Shown: positions 10,208 through 19,404 of the stretch, piece by piece | How the letters are laid out: every line of letters begins with the position of its first letter | Position numbering within the stretch: position 1 is the stretch's first letter | Translations under genes and position numbers: made by a program | Notes under the pieces: generated by a model | Databases searched by the model: none | What the model was told of the DNA's origin: nothing | Seen by the model: the letters and a program-made list of their open reading frames with translations, nothing else | Assembly: GCA_030433415.1 (NCBI GenBank) | Contig: JAUIMF010000012.1 | Location: forward strand, 1-61,746 | Length of the DNA: 61,746 nt | Direction: 5' to 3' | Origin: Gammaproteobacteria bacterium | GTDB taxonomy: Bacteria; Pseudomonadota; Gammaproteobacteria; Pseudomonadales; Halieaceae

Positions 10208-10963
10208 GTGACCTCTCTGACGCAACGTCTGCTGCGCACAGCCGCCTCGTACGTACCCAGCAATAGCCTTCTTGGCCTGCGGAACCTCAAGGATCTGCCG
10301 GCGCGCCTGCTCCACAGGCCGCATGATCGTGATTTTCTGCCATTGGGTTGCAGCATATTGAGCAACCCCGTCATCCTCGATGTCGGCGCCAACCGTGGCC
10401 AATCAATCGAATCGTTTCGGGCGATGCTACCCAACTGCACCATCCACGCCGTCGAGCCCAACCCGGTGCTGTCCCATGCTTTGACCCGGCGCTATCCCGA
10501 TGTGACGGTCTATCCACTCGCACTCGGTGCCTCAGCGGGGGAGTTTACGCTGCATATCCCTCGCTATGGACATACATACTGGGATACGCGGGCCTCGCTG
10601 GACAAACAGGCGGCCCGCGAATTCCTCAGTGCCCCGAACTTTTTTGCCTTTGATACCCGGCGGGCTCACGTCATTGCACTCAGTGTTCCCGTACAGACCC
10701 TCGACAGCCTGGGCCTCTCACCCGATGTGATCAAGATCGACGCGGAAGGCCTGGAGCCGCAAATTCTCAGCGGTGCAGCCCAGACGCTGGAGTGCGCGCC
10801 CGTCGTGATGGTCGAAGGTAGTGACCCGCGTGTTATGGATATACTGATGCCCCGCGGTTACGCCCCCTTTCACGCTGATGGCAAACGATTGAAATCGGGG
10901 GCCGGCAGGCACAACACCTACTTTCTGACCGAGCCGCTTCAGCAGCACTTCGCGCTTGGATGA
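10208..10963 (+). CDS. FkbM-family SAM-dependent methyltransferase
   Basis: A 251-residue class I methyltransferase of the FkbM type, usually O-methylating sugars in glycans or natural products. The SAM site is VILDVGANRGQSIESF near residue 57, followed by HAVEPNPVL, and the family's DVIKIDAEGLEPQIL motif lies near 175-190. The start is GTG at 10208, with GGAG 8 bp upstream. It is third gene of the rightward glycan operon, so it probably methylates a sugar of the polymer or a precursor. Confidence 0.87.
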   Translation: MTSLTQRLLRTAASYVPSNSLLGLRNLKDLPARLLHRPHDRDFLPLGCSILSNPVILDVGANRGQSIESFRAMLPNCTIHAVEPNPVLSHALTRRYPDVTVYPLALGASAGEFTLHIPRYGHTYWDTRASLDKQAAREFLSAPNFFAFDTRRAHVIALSVPVQTLDSLGLSPDVIKIDAEGLEPQILSGAAQTLECAPVVMVEGSDPRVMDILMPRGYAPFHADGKRLKSGAGRHNTYFLTEPLQQHFALG

Positions 10964-10984
10964 ACTGAGGGCCCCGTACCACCC

Positions 10985-12097
10985 ATGAACGATCATGGAC
11001 CAACCAAAACCAGGAGCGTTGCCATTCTTGGGTCGCGAGGCATTCCGGCAGAGTTCGGTGGCTTTGAAACCTTCGCAGAACAATTGGCCGTTCGCCTGGT
11101 GGCGCGAGGCTACAAGGTAACGGTATTTTGTGAGTACAGCCAAAGTTACCGAAAACCCGACTACAAAGGCGTACGTCTGGTGTACCTGCGCACGCCTGCG
11201 GTGCCGGGTCTGCGCTCCATCTGGTTCGACTCGGTATGCATTCTGCGGTCTCTGCGGGGCTACGATGCCGTTTGCATGCTCGGTTACCACGCGGCATTTG
11301 CTTTCGTGCTGCCCTGGCTACTGCGAAGCAACTTCATCACCAACATGGACGGAATAGAATGGAAGCGCGACAAATGGTCGTCCGTTGCCAAGTTGTATAT
11401 CCGATCGATGGAGTTCTGCGCGGCACACCTGTCCCGGCGCCTGGTCGCTGATGCGCAGGGCATTGCGGAGCACCTGCAAGCTCGCCACGGTGTGCACCAC
11501 AAAACAACGACGATTCCCTACGGTGCAGAGCCCGTAGACGAAACACCCGACCCATCATTTCTGAAAGATATGTCGCTTACACCGGATTCGTACTACCTGC
11601 TCGTGTGTCGACTGGAGCCAGAGAACCATGTTCTGGAGATAATCAGGGGTTTTGTCCAGTCGGATTCCCCCTATCAGTTGGTGATCGTTGGTGACCACCA
11701 GGCGCAAACCGATTACACCCAGGCACTACTCAGCGTTGCGGACGACCGGGTTCGCTTCACGGGAGTAATATTTCACCAGGCTACTCTGCAGAGCTTGCGC
11801 TGGTACTGCAGAGCCTATTTTCATGGCCACAGCGTGGGTGGAACCAACCCCTCTCTTCTCGAGGCCATGGCCTGCGGCAACCATACCGTCGCTCATGACA
11901 ACGTATTCAATCGCGAGGTAACTGCTGGCCATGCGGACTTTTTTGCCTCTGCGGCTGATGTGACCACGGTGTTGTCCCGATTGGATCGAGCGGTACCCAA
12001 CGATGCAAGAGAACAGCTTCGGCAACGTGTCCGTAACATCTACTCCTGGGAAACCATCACGGACCAGTACGAGCGGTTGCTGTTCACGCAGGACTGA
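10985..12097 (+). CDS. DUF1972-containing family 4 glycosyltransferase
   Basis: A 370-residue GT-B enzyme with the distinctive N-terminal DUF1972 motif ILGSRGIPAEFGGFETFAEQ (about 14-33), known from rhamnosyltransferase-like enzymes of exopolysaccharide and cell-wall glycan loci. Toward the C-terminus HGHSVGGTNPSLLEAMACG is the nucleotide-sugar-binding E-containing loop. It is the last gene of the rightward operon and ends 4 bp before the convergent gene's stop. Rhamnose transfer is a guess from the family. Confidence 0.87.
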   Translation: MNDHGPTKTRSVAILGSRGIPAEFGGFETFAEQLAVRLVARGYKVTVFCEYSQSYRKPDYKGVRLVYLRTPAVPGLRSIWFDSVCILRSLRGYDAVCMLGYHAAFAFVLPWLLRSNFITNMDGIEWKRDKWSSVAKLYIRSMEFCAAHLSRRLVADAQGIAEHLQARHGVHHKTTTIPYGAEPVDETPDPSFLKDMSLTPDSYYLLVCRLEPENHVLEIIRGFVQSDSPYQLVIVGDHQAQTDYTQALLSVADDRVRFTGVIFHQATLQSLRWYCRAYFHGHSVGGTNPSLLEAMACGNHTVAHDNVFNREVTAGHADFFASAADVTTVLSRLDRAVPNDAREQLRQRVRNIYSWETITDQYERLLFTQD

Positions 12098-12101
12098 CGG
12101 G

Positions 12102-12995
12102 CTATTGCAGTACGTCGCGCCAGGCATTTGTCGCCTGCTGCTCAAGGGCTTCTACCGGGTGCGTCGCTGCCATACCGAGCCCCTCAGCGGTATCGCTGGG
12201 AGTGATATGCCCATAGAGCCCGAGACTTTTTCCCGCAGGCACAAGAATCGTTACCGGCAACTCAAGGGAAAAAATCAAACTGCCAGAAACCAGGGCGCGT
12301 TCGTTGTCGTTGGCAACGAACACGGTTCCGCAGCTCGTGATCGCCGCTGCTGCGCAACGGTCACAGGGCTGATTGTCTACGATCCTTATGCCCCGACGGC
12401 TACGGGCCACCGTCTGCAACTGCTCCAAATACGTTTTGTCCGGGGCCTCTCCAAACACAAGAATATCCCGATCCTCCGGCAGCACATCAAACCAGGCCTC
12501 GTAGCGTTTGTAGGCGACGATTCGACCAAAAATCGCGATCTCTCCAGGTCGCGCCAACGGCACGACACCACCATCACAGGAACAATCCCCGGCATCCGCC
12601 CGATACCGTGGATGGGGAATGGGCCGATAATCCTCGTGGTAGTTATGGGCAACCTTCTCGTCGCAAAACTTGTAGAAAAAGTCCACGAGCCATTTCCATC
12701 GCACCGAGGCGCCGTGGGGAACGATGTTGTGCCGAACCAGCACCACGCGACGAAATCTCGCATGTAGAAAAAGCAGTTTCAGCAATGACGCGAAAACGCC
12801 ATAGACGGTGGGTCGCCCCCGCTTGAACATCGCGTTCTCAAACCAGGACACAACGACGGTATCCGACCGAAATCCCCGAGGAACGCGCCGGTAGGTTCCC
12901 GTATGGGCGTCATAACCCATCGCCCGAAAGTCCGCGCAAAGGTTCTCCACGTAGGAATTCAGAAGCGGCGGAGGAAAAATGTAGACCTTTTTCAC
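12102..12995 (-). CDS. Putative GT-B glycosyltransferase
   Basis: About 297 residues from the GTG at 12995; a TTG at 13028 in the same frame would add 11 residues. MKKVYIFPPPLLNSYVENL at the start, a VLVRHNIVPHG stretch, an internal EIAIFGRIVAYKRYEAW strand-helix (the usual first strand of the second Rossmann domain) and a GSLIFSLELPVTILVP segment suggest a GT4-like fold. The canonical EX7E signature is not clear, so the family is not certain. It is the last gene of a leftward five-gene block, 75 bp beyond the pyruvyl-transferase-family gene. Confidence 0.6.
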   Translation of the reverse strand: MKKVYIFPPPLLNSYVENLCADFRAMGYDAHTGTYRRVPRGFRSDTVVVSWFENAMFKRGRPTVYGVFASLLKLLFLHARFRRVVLVRHNIVPHGASVRWKWLVDFFYKFCDEKVAHNYHEDYRPIPHPRYRADAGDCSCDGGVVPLARPGEIAIFGRIVAYKRYEAWFDVLPEDRDILVFGEAPDKTYLEQLQTVARSRRGIRIVDNQPCDRCAAAAITSCGTVFVANDNERALVSGSLIFSLELPVTILVPAGKSLGLYGHITPSDTAEGLGMAATHPVEALEQQATNAWRDVLQ

Positions 12996-13070
12996 GACGC
13001 CGCACTTGCCCCGGTCACGCAAATGCAACCCCGGAGCGGTGGCGAGTGCATTGCGTTACGGTACGAGGGA

Positions 13071-14297
13071 CTATCCATCGGTAAACCCCGAAAAATTCAG
13101 CCGGGCCCGCTCCCGTACATCATCAAGTCGTGCGCAGACCAGATCGGCAAGTTCGTCGGCTCGCCCGTCGAAGTCCGCTATGGCCTCCAGCACCGTCGTC
13201 TGGAGTGAGGCATCTGCCTGCACCACGACGCAACCAGCCCCGAACATCTCTCCCAGGCCCGTCACCTTGTCCTGACTGTCTACGGCAATCACCGGTGTAC
13301 CACTGACCAACGCCAGAATTGCCAAATGCATGCGGCCCGTGAAAACAAATTCAGCCTGTTCGGCAAGGAACCGGATTTGCGTTGGCTTCAGTAACTGCCG
13401 GATCACAATGAGTCGCGGATGCGAGACTCGGTCTGCCAGACGCTGACAGGTCGCAATATCGTCGCCTGTGGGTCGGCTGACATGGGGTGTCAGCAACACG
13501 GTAAAGCCACGGTCGAGGATATCTCTCAGTAAGTGGCACGTACGTTCATAGTCCGTATCGCTGCGGTGCAGCATTGCACTGGCGTTTACCAGCACCAGTC
13601 GATCCGCCGCCGCAATGCCCCCGACAAGGGTTTCGTCCTGAACAGGCTCGGAACCTGACAGCAGAAATACCGTATCCGCCGCAAGGCACACGCCGGTGAC
13701 ACCATCGTTTTGAAGACGCGCAAAGGACTGCGGATCCCTGGCGTAGAGCTCAACCCCCGCGTCCCCGGCCCGCGCCAATGCGTCTCGTGCGTGAGGATTA
13801 GGTCGCCGGTTCCAGCTGAAACCCAGAACCCGGGAGGCCACGCCTCGTTTGGCTGCGGCAACGGCCGCGTGCGAGCGATTTACCGAGGCTTTCCAGTTGT
13901 AGGCACCATCCATCACATCGGCACCAATCACCGTAAAACTGCAGGCGCGATCGAGCAGGCGAAGATAGCGTCTGCAATCGCAAAAAAATGCAAAAAAGCC
14001 GCCGTAAACCAGTCCCGGCAGTGGAACGACGGAAATACCGCCGTCCGACTCGCCCAAGCCGGGATAGTCGTCCACGGCCCTGACCATCACAACCAGCGGC
14101 CGAGGCGTATGCTCAAGCGAAGACTCCAGTAGCGCCGTATCTCCTATGTTTCCTCCCCCCGTGGAAGGCAGTACCAGGTGGAATCCGCCCGACTGCGCAC
14201 GGTGAATTGGTGGCCATGCGGTCGCCTGGGCTAAGGTCCACCGCCACCGGGGATGACGCACGAATCCAGACAGCTTCTTCAGCGTCGACAAGACCAT
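13071..14297 (-). CDS. Polysaccharide pyruvyl transferase family protein
   Basis: A 408-residue member of the CsaB/WcaK family, enzymes that transfer pyruvate from phosphoenolpyruvate to form ketals on sugars. Evidence is the N-terminal STGGGNIGDTALL motif (about 46-58), the C-terminal FVFTGRMHLAILALVSGTP with the conserved R and H, and the following DKVTGLGEMFG. Its start codon overlaps the flippase stop by 1 bp (TAATG), so translation is coupled. Ketal pyruvylation would add negative charge to the polymer; some family members do other chemistry. Confidence 0.83.
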   Translation of the reverse strand: MVLSTLKKLSGFVRHPRWRWTLAQATAWPPIHRAQSGGFHLVLPSTGGGNIGDTALLESSLEHTPRPLVVMVRAVDDYPGLGESDGGISVVPLPGLVYGGFFAFFCDCRRYLRLLDRACSFTVIGADVMDGAYNWKASVNRSHAAVAAAKRGVASRVLGFSWNRRPNPHARDALARAGDAGVELYARDPQSFARLQNDGVTGVCLAADTVFLLSGSEPVQDETLVGGIAAADRLVLVNASAMLHRSDTDYERTCHLLRDILDRGFTVLLTPHVSRPTGDDIATCQRLADRVSHPRLIVIRQLLKPTQIRFLAEQAEFVFTGRMHLAILALVSGTPVIAVDSQDKVTGLGEMFGAGCVVVQADASLQTTVLEAIADFDGRADELADLVCARLDDVRERARLNFSGFTDG

Positions 14298-15766
14298 TAC
14301 GATTTACCGCTTCGCGAGAGAAGGTTTCTGAGGTCCAGCAGGAAAGCACCATTGAACTGATAAGACAGTAGTAGATAGATACTCACGGCTGTGAACGCCT
14401 TCGCGAATAACGCCACAATGCCGCCCACCTCAAAGGGCAGCAACGTGGAAACACCGAAAAAGCTCACAGCGCCAAGGATAAAGGGTCGCAGGGAGGTGGT
14501 GACGAACTCGGTAAACGTCACGCCAGCGATCGGGCGCGCGATGATCAGCCAGGCGGGAACAACGAAGAGGATCGACATGGTGGTCATCAACGTGGCGATT
14601 CCCGAGGATGTTGACACCCCGGACCAATAAAAGGCACCGCCCAGCAGAAACAGCCTCAACAGTGCCCAAAGGATCGCACGCAAAAGCTGACCTGAACCCA
14701 TCACAAGTATGGCGCCAATATTGAGCGTCGATGTCACCGCGAGCCACAGTGCCATTACTTTGAAAATCTCCCCGGTACCTTCCCACTGCTGTCCCAGAAG
14801 CGTCGCTCCGAAGGCCTGCCCAAAAAAGAAGAAGAAGGCGACGACCGGGGCATTCAACGACGCGGCGAAGTTCAGGCTCTGAAGATAGACCGCCTTGATC
14901 TTGTTCCGGTCATACTTGACCGCAGCAACCGCCGGAAAACCCACCCGCGTAATCGCTGGATTCACCATGGACTGAGCCTGCAACACGATGTTGCGTACCC
15001 CCATGTACAGACCCAGTTCCGTCGCGGGAAGAAATCGCCCCGAGTAAAGGCTATCGGCAGAGACAATCAGGTGGCTGAGCGATCTCAAGGACACCAGCTT
15101 GCCGCCAAAGGTCAGACTGTCCTTGAGATAGCCCATCGGGAACCGGCCGCCAGGACGCCACCCCGGAGAAACAATGGTCCACGCGAGAACAGACGAGAGA
15201 CCACTCGAGGCCAGCATTCCAAACGCAAAGGACATGGCACCGAAACCGGCGAGGGCAGTGGATATTGCCACCGATGCACCAACTACGGCAGCACTGGCTT
15301 CGATGATCAGAATACGTCCGAAGAGGAAATTCTTCTCAGCCCAGGCTTTGTGCTGAGCACCCAGAGAAGACACCCAGAAGGCAATCGCGACCAGCATCAC
15401 TGGCTCTGCGAGATCAGCGTCCCTGAAAAATTCACCAATGGGATGGGACAGGGCCCAAAGCATCCCGGCCAGCACCGTATTGGTGAAAAACCCAACCCAG
15501 AAGTTGGCGCTGCGGAAACTGTCATCGACATCGGCTCGCTGAATCAGTGCCGCATTCACGCCCAGATCACCCAAGAGCAACACATATCCGACCACGAGCC
15601 CCGTCAGGGCCACGGTGCCATAGGATTCAGGACCCAGGATTCGGATCAGCAGAAACAGTTGTAAAAGCGCAACGAAGGAACGAACGAGGGACGCGATCCC
15701 TGACCATCGAACAGCACCGATATTCAGCTTTACGCTGACATCCGCTTCCCTGGCTTCCTGAGTCAC
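14297..15766 (-). CDS. Wzx-like polysaccharide flippase
   Basis: A 489-residue inner-membrane protein with about 12-14 hydrophobic helices spaced evenly along its length. The N-terminal segment with LFLLIRILGPESYGTVALTG is the pattern of the MOP/Wzx (WzxC-like) superfamily, which flips undecaprenyl-pyrophosphate-linked glycan units to the periplasm. It lies in the leftward block between the SDR gene (32-bp gap) and the pyruvyl-transferase-family gene. A second export system of ABC type is encoded 10 kb away, so the island may serve two polymers. Confidence 0.87.
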   Translation of the reverse strand: MTQEAREADVSVKLNIGAVRWSGIASLVRSFVALLQLFLLIRILGPESYGTVALTGLVVGYVLLLGDLGVNAALIQRADVDDSFRSANFWVGFFTNTVLAGMLWALSHPIGEFFRDADLAEPVMLVAIAFWVSSLGAQHKAWAEKNFLFGRILIIEASAAVVGASVAISTALAGFGAMSFAFGMLASSGLSSVLAWTIVSPGWRPGGRFPMGYLKDSLTFGGKLVSLRSLSHLIVSADSLYSGRFLPATELGLYMGVRNIVLQAQSMVNPAITRVGFPAVAAVKYDRNKIKAVYLQSLNFAASLNAPVVAFFFFFGQAFGATLLGQQWEGTGEIFKVMALWLAVTSTLNIGAILVMGSGQLLRAILWALLRLFLLGGAFYWSGVSTSSGIATLMTTMSILFVVPAWLIIARPIAGVTFTEFVTTSLRPFILGAVSFFGVSTLLPFEVGGIVALFAKAFTAVSIYLLLSYQFNGAFLLDLRNLLSRSGKS

Positions 15767-15798
15767 GCGACTACCTGAAGGTTGATAGAGAGTTGAAT

Positions 15799-16671
15799 CT
15801 AGTTTTTAAGGGAATAGCCGCCGTCAAACACAATGGTTTGACCGACCATGTAGTCTGCCGCGCCACTTAACATGAAGACCGCTAATTCGGCGACCTCAAA
15901 GGGAGCGCACAGTCGACCCAGGGGGGCGCTGCGAAAGAACGCGTTGCTCTCTACATCGACGTTCTTCACCGTTATCGACTCCGTCGCTACGACACCCGGC
16001 GCGATCCCATTAACGATGATTCCCCGGGGGGCCATTTCCAGCCCCAATCCGCGCGTGAAGCCGTCCAGGGCCCACTTCGACATGCCATAGGGTCCATCTT
16101 TCACACCGAGCTGACCGCGCATGGATGAAATATTGAGTATCTTGGCTTTGTGGTCCTGCCGCAGCCAACGCCGGCAAAGCTCCGCCGTGAGAAAAGTAAG
16201 GCCCTTTAAATTGGTGCTCATTACTTGCTCCCAGCGCGCCTCGTCCAACTCCAACACGCTGTGATGACCGCCCAGTATGCCGGCGTTGTTGACCAGAATG
16301 TCCGGCTCCCCACCGAGCAGCGTCGTGATCTCGTCCAATCTGCTAGAAACAAGGGACAAATCGGCGACATCCCATACCACGCTATGCAACTGATCTGGCA
16401 ATGCTGAAGTAACCGCCGCCGCCAGACGGTCGGGGCTGCGCCCCGTGATGGCGACCACTGCACCCTCTTCGGCACACTTCTTGGCAATGGCGTAGCCAAT
16501 GCCGGCGGAGCCTCCGGTCACCAGTACTCGCTTGCCCTCTAGTCGATTGGACGCTTCGACGGCACACAGCCGCACCGGCACGAAGCCACCTTTCGTCCAG
16601 ATCTGACGCAGCGCGTGACCTGAGGCCAGGATTTTTGCGGCCAGCGCAACCACCGCCTGCTTCAGCCTCAT
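15799..16671 (-). CDS. SDR-family NAD(P)-dependent oxidoreductase
   Basis: A 290-residue short-chain dehydrogenase/reductase. The cofactor motif VLVTGGSAGIGYAIA lies at residues 49-63, NNAG at about 130, the catalytic Ser in ILNISSMRG, and YGMSK supplies the Tyr and Lys; the GIAPGVV loop follows. A 45-residue N-terminal extension precedes the fold; this start is kept because it overlaps the stop of the MenD-like gene as ATGA. That tight coupling suggests the two enzymes act in succession, the SDR reducing the keto product of the thiamine-diphosphate enzyme. The substrate is unknown. Confidence 0.87.
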   Translation of the reverse strand: MRLKQAVVALAAKILASGHALRQIWTKGGFVPVRLCAVEASNRLEGKRVLVTGGSAGIGYAIAKKCAEEGAVVAITGRSPDRLAAAVTSALPDQLHSVVWDVADLSLVSSRLDEITTLLGGEPDILVNNAGILGGHHSVLELDEARWEQVMSTNLKGLTFLTAELCRRWLRQDHKAKILNISSMRGQLGVKDGPYGMSKWALDGFTRGLGLEMAPRGIIVNGIAPGVVATESITVKNVDVESNAFFRSAPLGRLCAPFEVAELAVFMLSGAADYMVGQTIVFDGGYSLKN

Positions 16672-18410
16672 CCCTGGCGCCCCAGGCGGCGAGGAATCGC
16701 ACGTTGCACACCATCTGGCAACCGGTGTTTGACCTTGCGCAGCAGGCGTCGAGCCTTTCCAGCGGGGTCATTTTCTGTGCGTAGTGTTCTCAGTGCATCG
16801 GAGTCGCCTTCCACCGTCGTCACCACCTCCACAACCATCGGTCGTTCCGACGCGTCGACCAGCGCCGGCAGGATTTTCTGAAACTGCTCCGAGGATTCGG
16901 CCCTGAAATAGCTGAAGCCATTCGCCTCTACCCATCCCTTCACGGCATCCACATCGTAGTGGCCCTGAGCCGCGATATGATCTGCAGCGGCATCACCAAA
17001 GCGGGCCGCCGGATTCGTGTAGATTCGGAATTCGCCCCCCCCACTGTTGTTGACCACAACGATCCTCACATTTTCGCGAACGTGACGTACGCCAATTGAG
17101 TTCATGTCGTAAAAGAAACTCAGGTCACCGATCACCATAAAGCAGAGCGCATCGGTCACCAGGCTCTGGCCCAGAAAGGTAGACAAACTTCCATCGATCC
17201 CGAAGCCTGCCACATTGGCATAGCAGTCCACCTGTGCAGGTATCTCAAAATACTCCCAGTTACGCAGACTGCTGAGGATTCCAAAGTGAAGCCGGGACCC
17301 GTCTGGTAAGCACGGTGCGAGCGCCTGCGCCACCTTGGCCTGGGACAGGGGAAGGTCAATGTCGGTATCAAACGCCGTGGCCGCCTCCGACCAGGCCGAC
17401 AGAAACGTGCCGTCGCTGTCACGGCTTGGCGCGGCTGATTCCGACACCAGGCGAGCGAAAAAGTAAGCCTCTGAACACTGAAAAACCCGCGTCAGGGAAT
17501 TGTAGGAGTCACTGAACAGTCCATCCTGGGCCACGCGCCAGTGCTCGATCTTGCGGCTCTTGAGTACACCATCGAGCGGGTAGTCGCCCAGGTGGCCACC
17601 CAGGGTGATCACGAGGTCGGGCATTAATTCAGCGGGAGCCCCGTTTGAGAGCACACGATTTCCCATCACCGCACCGACACCGCGGTAGTTGGAAATGTGA
17701 TTGGTATACACCGCCACATCAAAGGCGTTGACGAACTCACCCAGCGCCCTGGCAGTATGTGTGTCAAAGGGGTGGTGCTGCCCCACTACGACCAACACCC
17801 GCTTCGCATCGACCGTCGGCCACTCGCTGTCTTCGACGGTGTGTCGCGTGATCGTGCGAAACGTCTCTAGAACATCGGGGCCGTCCACCAGGTGATCGCG
17901 GATACGATAGTTCAGATGTGCCGGCCCAGGATCTTGCGTGAACAAGGCATCCATCGCTTCGTTCACCCGTCGCACGACCAGATCTTCGTCGTAGGCGTTC
18001 TCGATAATGGGTAGATCTCTGGATACCAGGGCCGCGTCGGAGGGCATCTCCAGGGCCTTCACGGACTGCATGTTTTGCTGGCCGACAAAGACTTCTTCGT
18101 AGTCCGCTGTCAGTGCGAGCACGGGTGCCCGGCGGTAGTACGCTTCGGTCATACCCGGCAGGTAATTGCGCGTTGCCTGCCCCGATGTACAACAAATAGC
18201 TACCGGCGCTCGCAACTCCAGAGTCATTCCCACCGCATAATAAGCGGCGGAACGCTCGTCGACGACAGAAAAGCAACGAAAAAAGGGATCGTCCTCAATG
18301 GTTTTCACCAGCGACATATGCCGAGAGCCGGGAGACACCACCACGTGCCTGATCCCCCGCTCCTTCATAAGCGCAACAACTATACGAATGTGTTTGTATC
18401 CGGTGACCAT
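16668..18410 (-). CDS. MenD-like thiamine-diphosphate-dependent enzyme
   Basis: A 580-residue protein co-linear with MenD (SEPHCHC synthase): SPGSR near 26-30, catalytic-type Glu in VDERSAAYYAVG (E52), TSGQATRNYLPG, and the ThDP/Mg motif GDLSFFYDMN with NNSGGGEF at about 425-455. The segment equivalent to MenD's GANQAIRQ reads GQQNMQSVK, so substrate binding probably differs. No other men gene is near, and its partners are an SDR, a flippase and glycan enzymes. It probably makes a C-C bond, or decarboxylates a 2-oxo acid, for an unusual sugar or substituent, analogous in logic to YerE in branched-sugar pathways. First gene of the leftward block. Confidence 0.75.
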   Translation of the reverse strand: MVTGYKHIRIVVALMKERGIRHVVVSPGSRHMSLVKTIEDDPFFRCFSVVDERSAAYYAVGMTLELRAPVAICCTSGQATRNYLPGMTEAYYRRAPVLALTADYEEVFVGQQNMQSVKALEMPSDAALVSRDLPIIENAYDEDLVVRRVNEAMDALFTQDPGPAHLNYRIRDHLVDGPDVLETFRTITRHTVEDSEWPTVDAKRVLVVVGQHHPFDTHTARALGEFVNAFDVAVYTNHISNYRGVGAVMGNRVLSNGAPAELMPDLVITLGGHLGDYPLDGVLKSRKIEHWRVAQDGLFSDSYNSLTRVFQCSEAYFFARLVSESAAPSRDSDGTFLSAWSEAATAFDTDIDLPLSQAKVAQALAPCLPDGSRLHFGILSSLRNWEYFEIPAQVDCYANVAGFGIDGSLSTFLGQSLVTDALCFMVIGDLSFFYDMNSIGVRHVRENVRIVVVNNSGGGEFRIYTNPAARFGDAAADHIAAQGHYDVDAVKGWVEANGFSYFRAESSEQFQKILPALVDASERPMVVEVVTTVEGDSDALRTLRTENDPAGKARRLLRKVKHRLPDGVQRAIPRRLGRQG

Positions 18411-18613
18411 GTCTGTGCCTGTGAAAAGTCGTGCGGACTGAGCTGCCGCCCTGAGCAGCGTTGATTTTACCAGTCTTTGGGAGCGGAGCGGCCGAGTACC
18501 GACGTCGTCTCATAGCGACCAGCCGTGGTATCGCGATATCCTATAAGGCAAGCGCAGCCTGAACGGGGATCTGGTCAGGGGACATGGTCCTGCGCACTAC
18601 CCAGGTACCCACA
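18411..18613. promoter_or_regulatory. Divergent intergenic region
   Basis: This 203-bp region lies between the leftward MenD-like block and the rightward methyltransferases. TATAAG at 18542-18547 matches the -10 consensus at five positions and could serve the methyltransferase genes, but no good -35 is visible. No RNA gene is recognisable. Confidence 0.3.
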
Positions 18614-19354
18614 ATGATTCGCAAATTTGCCAAAAAAGTTCTTCCGCGATCTCTGCAGCGAACCCTCTATGCATTGCTGAGGCTGCCCGCGGCCATCGCG
18701 CCGGTTGCGTCGCGCGAGTGCAGCATCTGTGGTTACAGCGGCTTTTTCGATGTATTCGGAAGCCCCCTGAGACAGGATGCGCGCTGTCCCGGCTGCAGCT
18801 CTCTGGAGCGCCACCGTTTGCTGATGCTGGTGATCGATCGCCGGGGCATCGAGCAGTTTGACGAGAGCAACTCAGAGATTCTGCATTTTGCCCCAGAGCC
18901 CGTGCTCGAAAATGTGTTTCGCGAGAGGTTCCGTCACTACAGAACGGCTGATCTGTTCACCGAGGCCGACCTGAAGCTGAATATGGAGGCGCTGGACCTG
19001 CCGGACGAAAGCTGCGACATCATTATTGCCAATCATGTGCTCGAGCACGTCGACGACCGCAAGGCCTCGAAAGAGCTCTATCGTGTGCTGCGGCCCGGCG
19101 GCGCCCTGATCTGCCAGGTGCCGATCATTGAGGGCTGGAGCCACAGCTATGAAAACGACGCGGTGTACGACGACCAGGGGCGCACGATTCATTTTGGCCA
19201 GTGCGATCATGTCCGATACTACGGGCGGGATTTTCGGGAGCGAATTGCATCGGGTGGATTGCATCTGAGCGCAGAGCACACTGCCGAGGGCGAAGACGTC
19301 GTGCGCTACGGCCTGCTCCGTGGCGAAAAAGTATTCGTTTTCGAGAAACCCTGA
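18614..19354 (+). CDS. Class I methyltransferase with N-terminal zinc-ribbon-like motif
   Basis: About 246 residues from the ATG at 18614, which has AGG 8 bp upstream; an ATG at 18584 is possible but its AGGGG is only 2 bp away. Near residues 35-60 CSICGYSG and CPGCSS form a CXXC-X(n)-CXXC pair like a zinc knuckle. After that comes a Methyltransf_11-type core: LHFAPEPVLE, DLPDESCDIIIANHVLEHV, and VLRPGGALICQVP. Such enzymes are frequent in O-antigen and capsule loci. The acceptor is unknown. It is followed 50 bp later by another methyltransferase. Confidence 0.8.
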   Translation: MIRKFAKKVLPRSLQRTLYALLRLPAAIAPVASRECSICGYSGFFDVFGSPLRQDARCPGCSSLERHRLLMLVIDRRGIEQFDESNSEILHFAPEPVLENVFRERFRHYRTADLFTEADLKLNMEALDLPDESCDIIIANHVLEHVDDRKASKELYRVLRPGGALICQVPIIEGWSHSYENDAVYDDQGRTIHFGQCDHVRYYGRDFRERIASGGLHLSAEHTAEGEDVVRYGLLRGEKVFVFEKP

Positions 19355-19404
19355 AACACCATTGCAGCCCTTGCTATTAACCCCTAACTCAGGGAGCTCC
19401 TCTG

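Noticed and set aside
16668..18410. Menaquinone biosynthesis role for the MenD-like gene.
   Set aside because: No other men genes are adjacent, the substrate-segment residues differ and the neighbours are glycan genes. Not excluded until the whole genome is checked.
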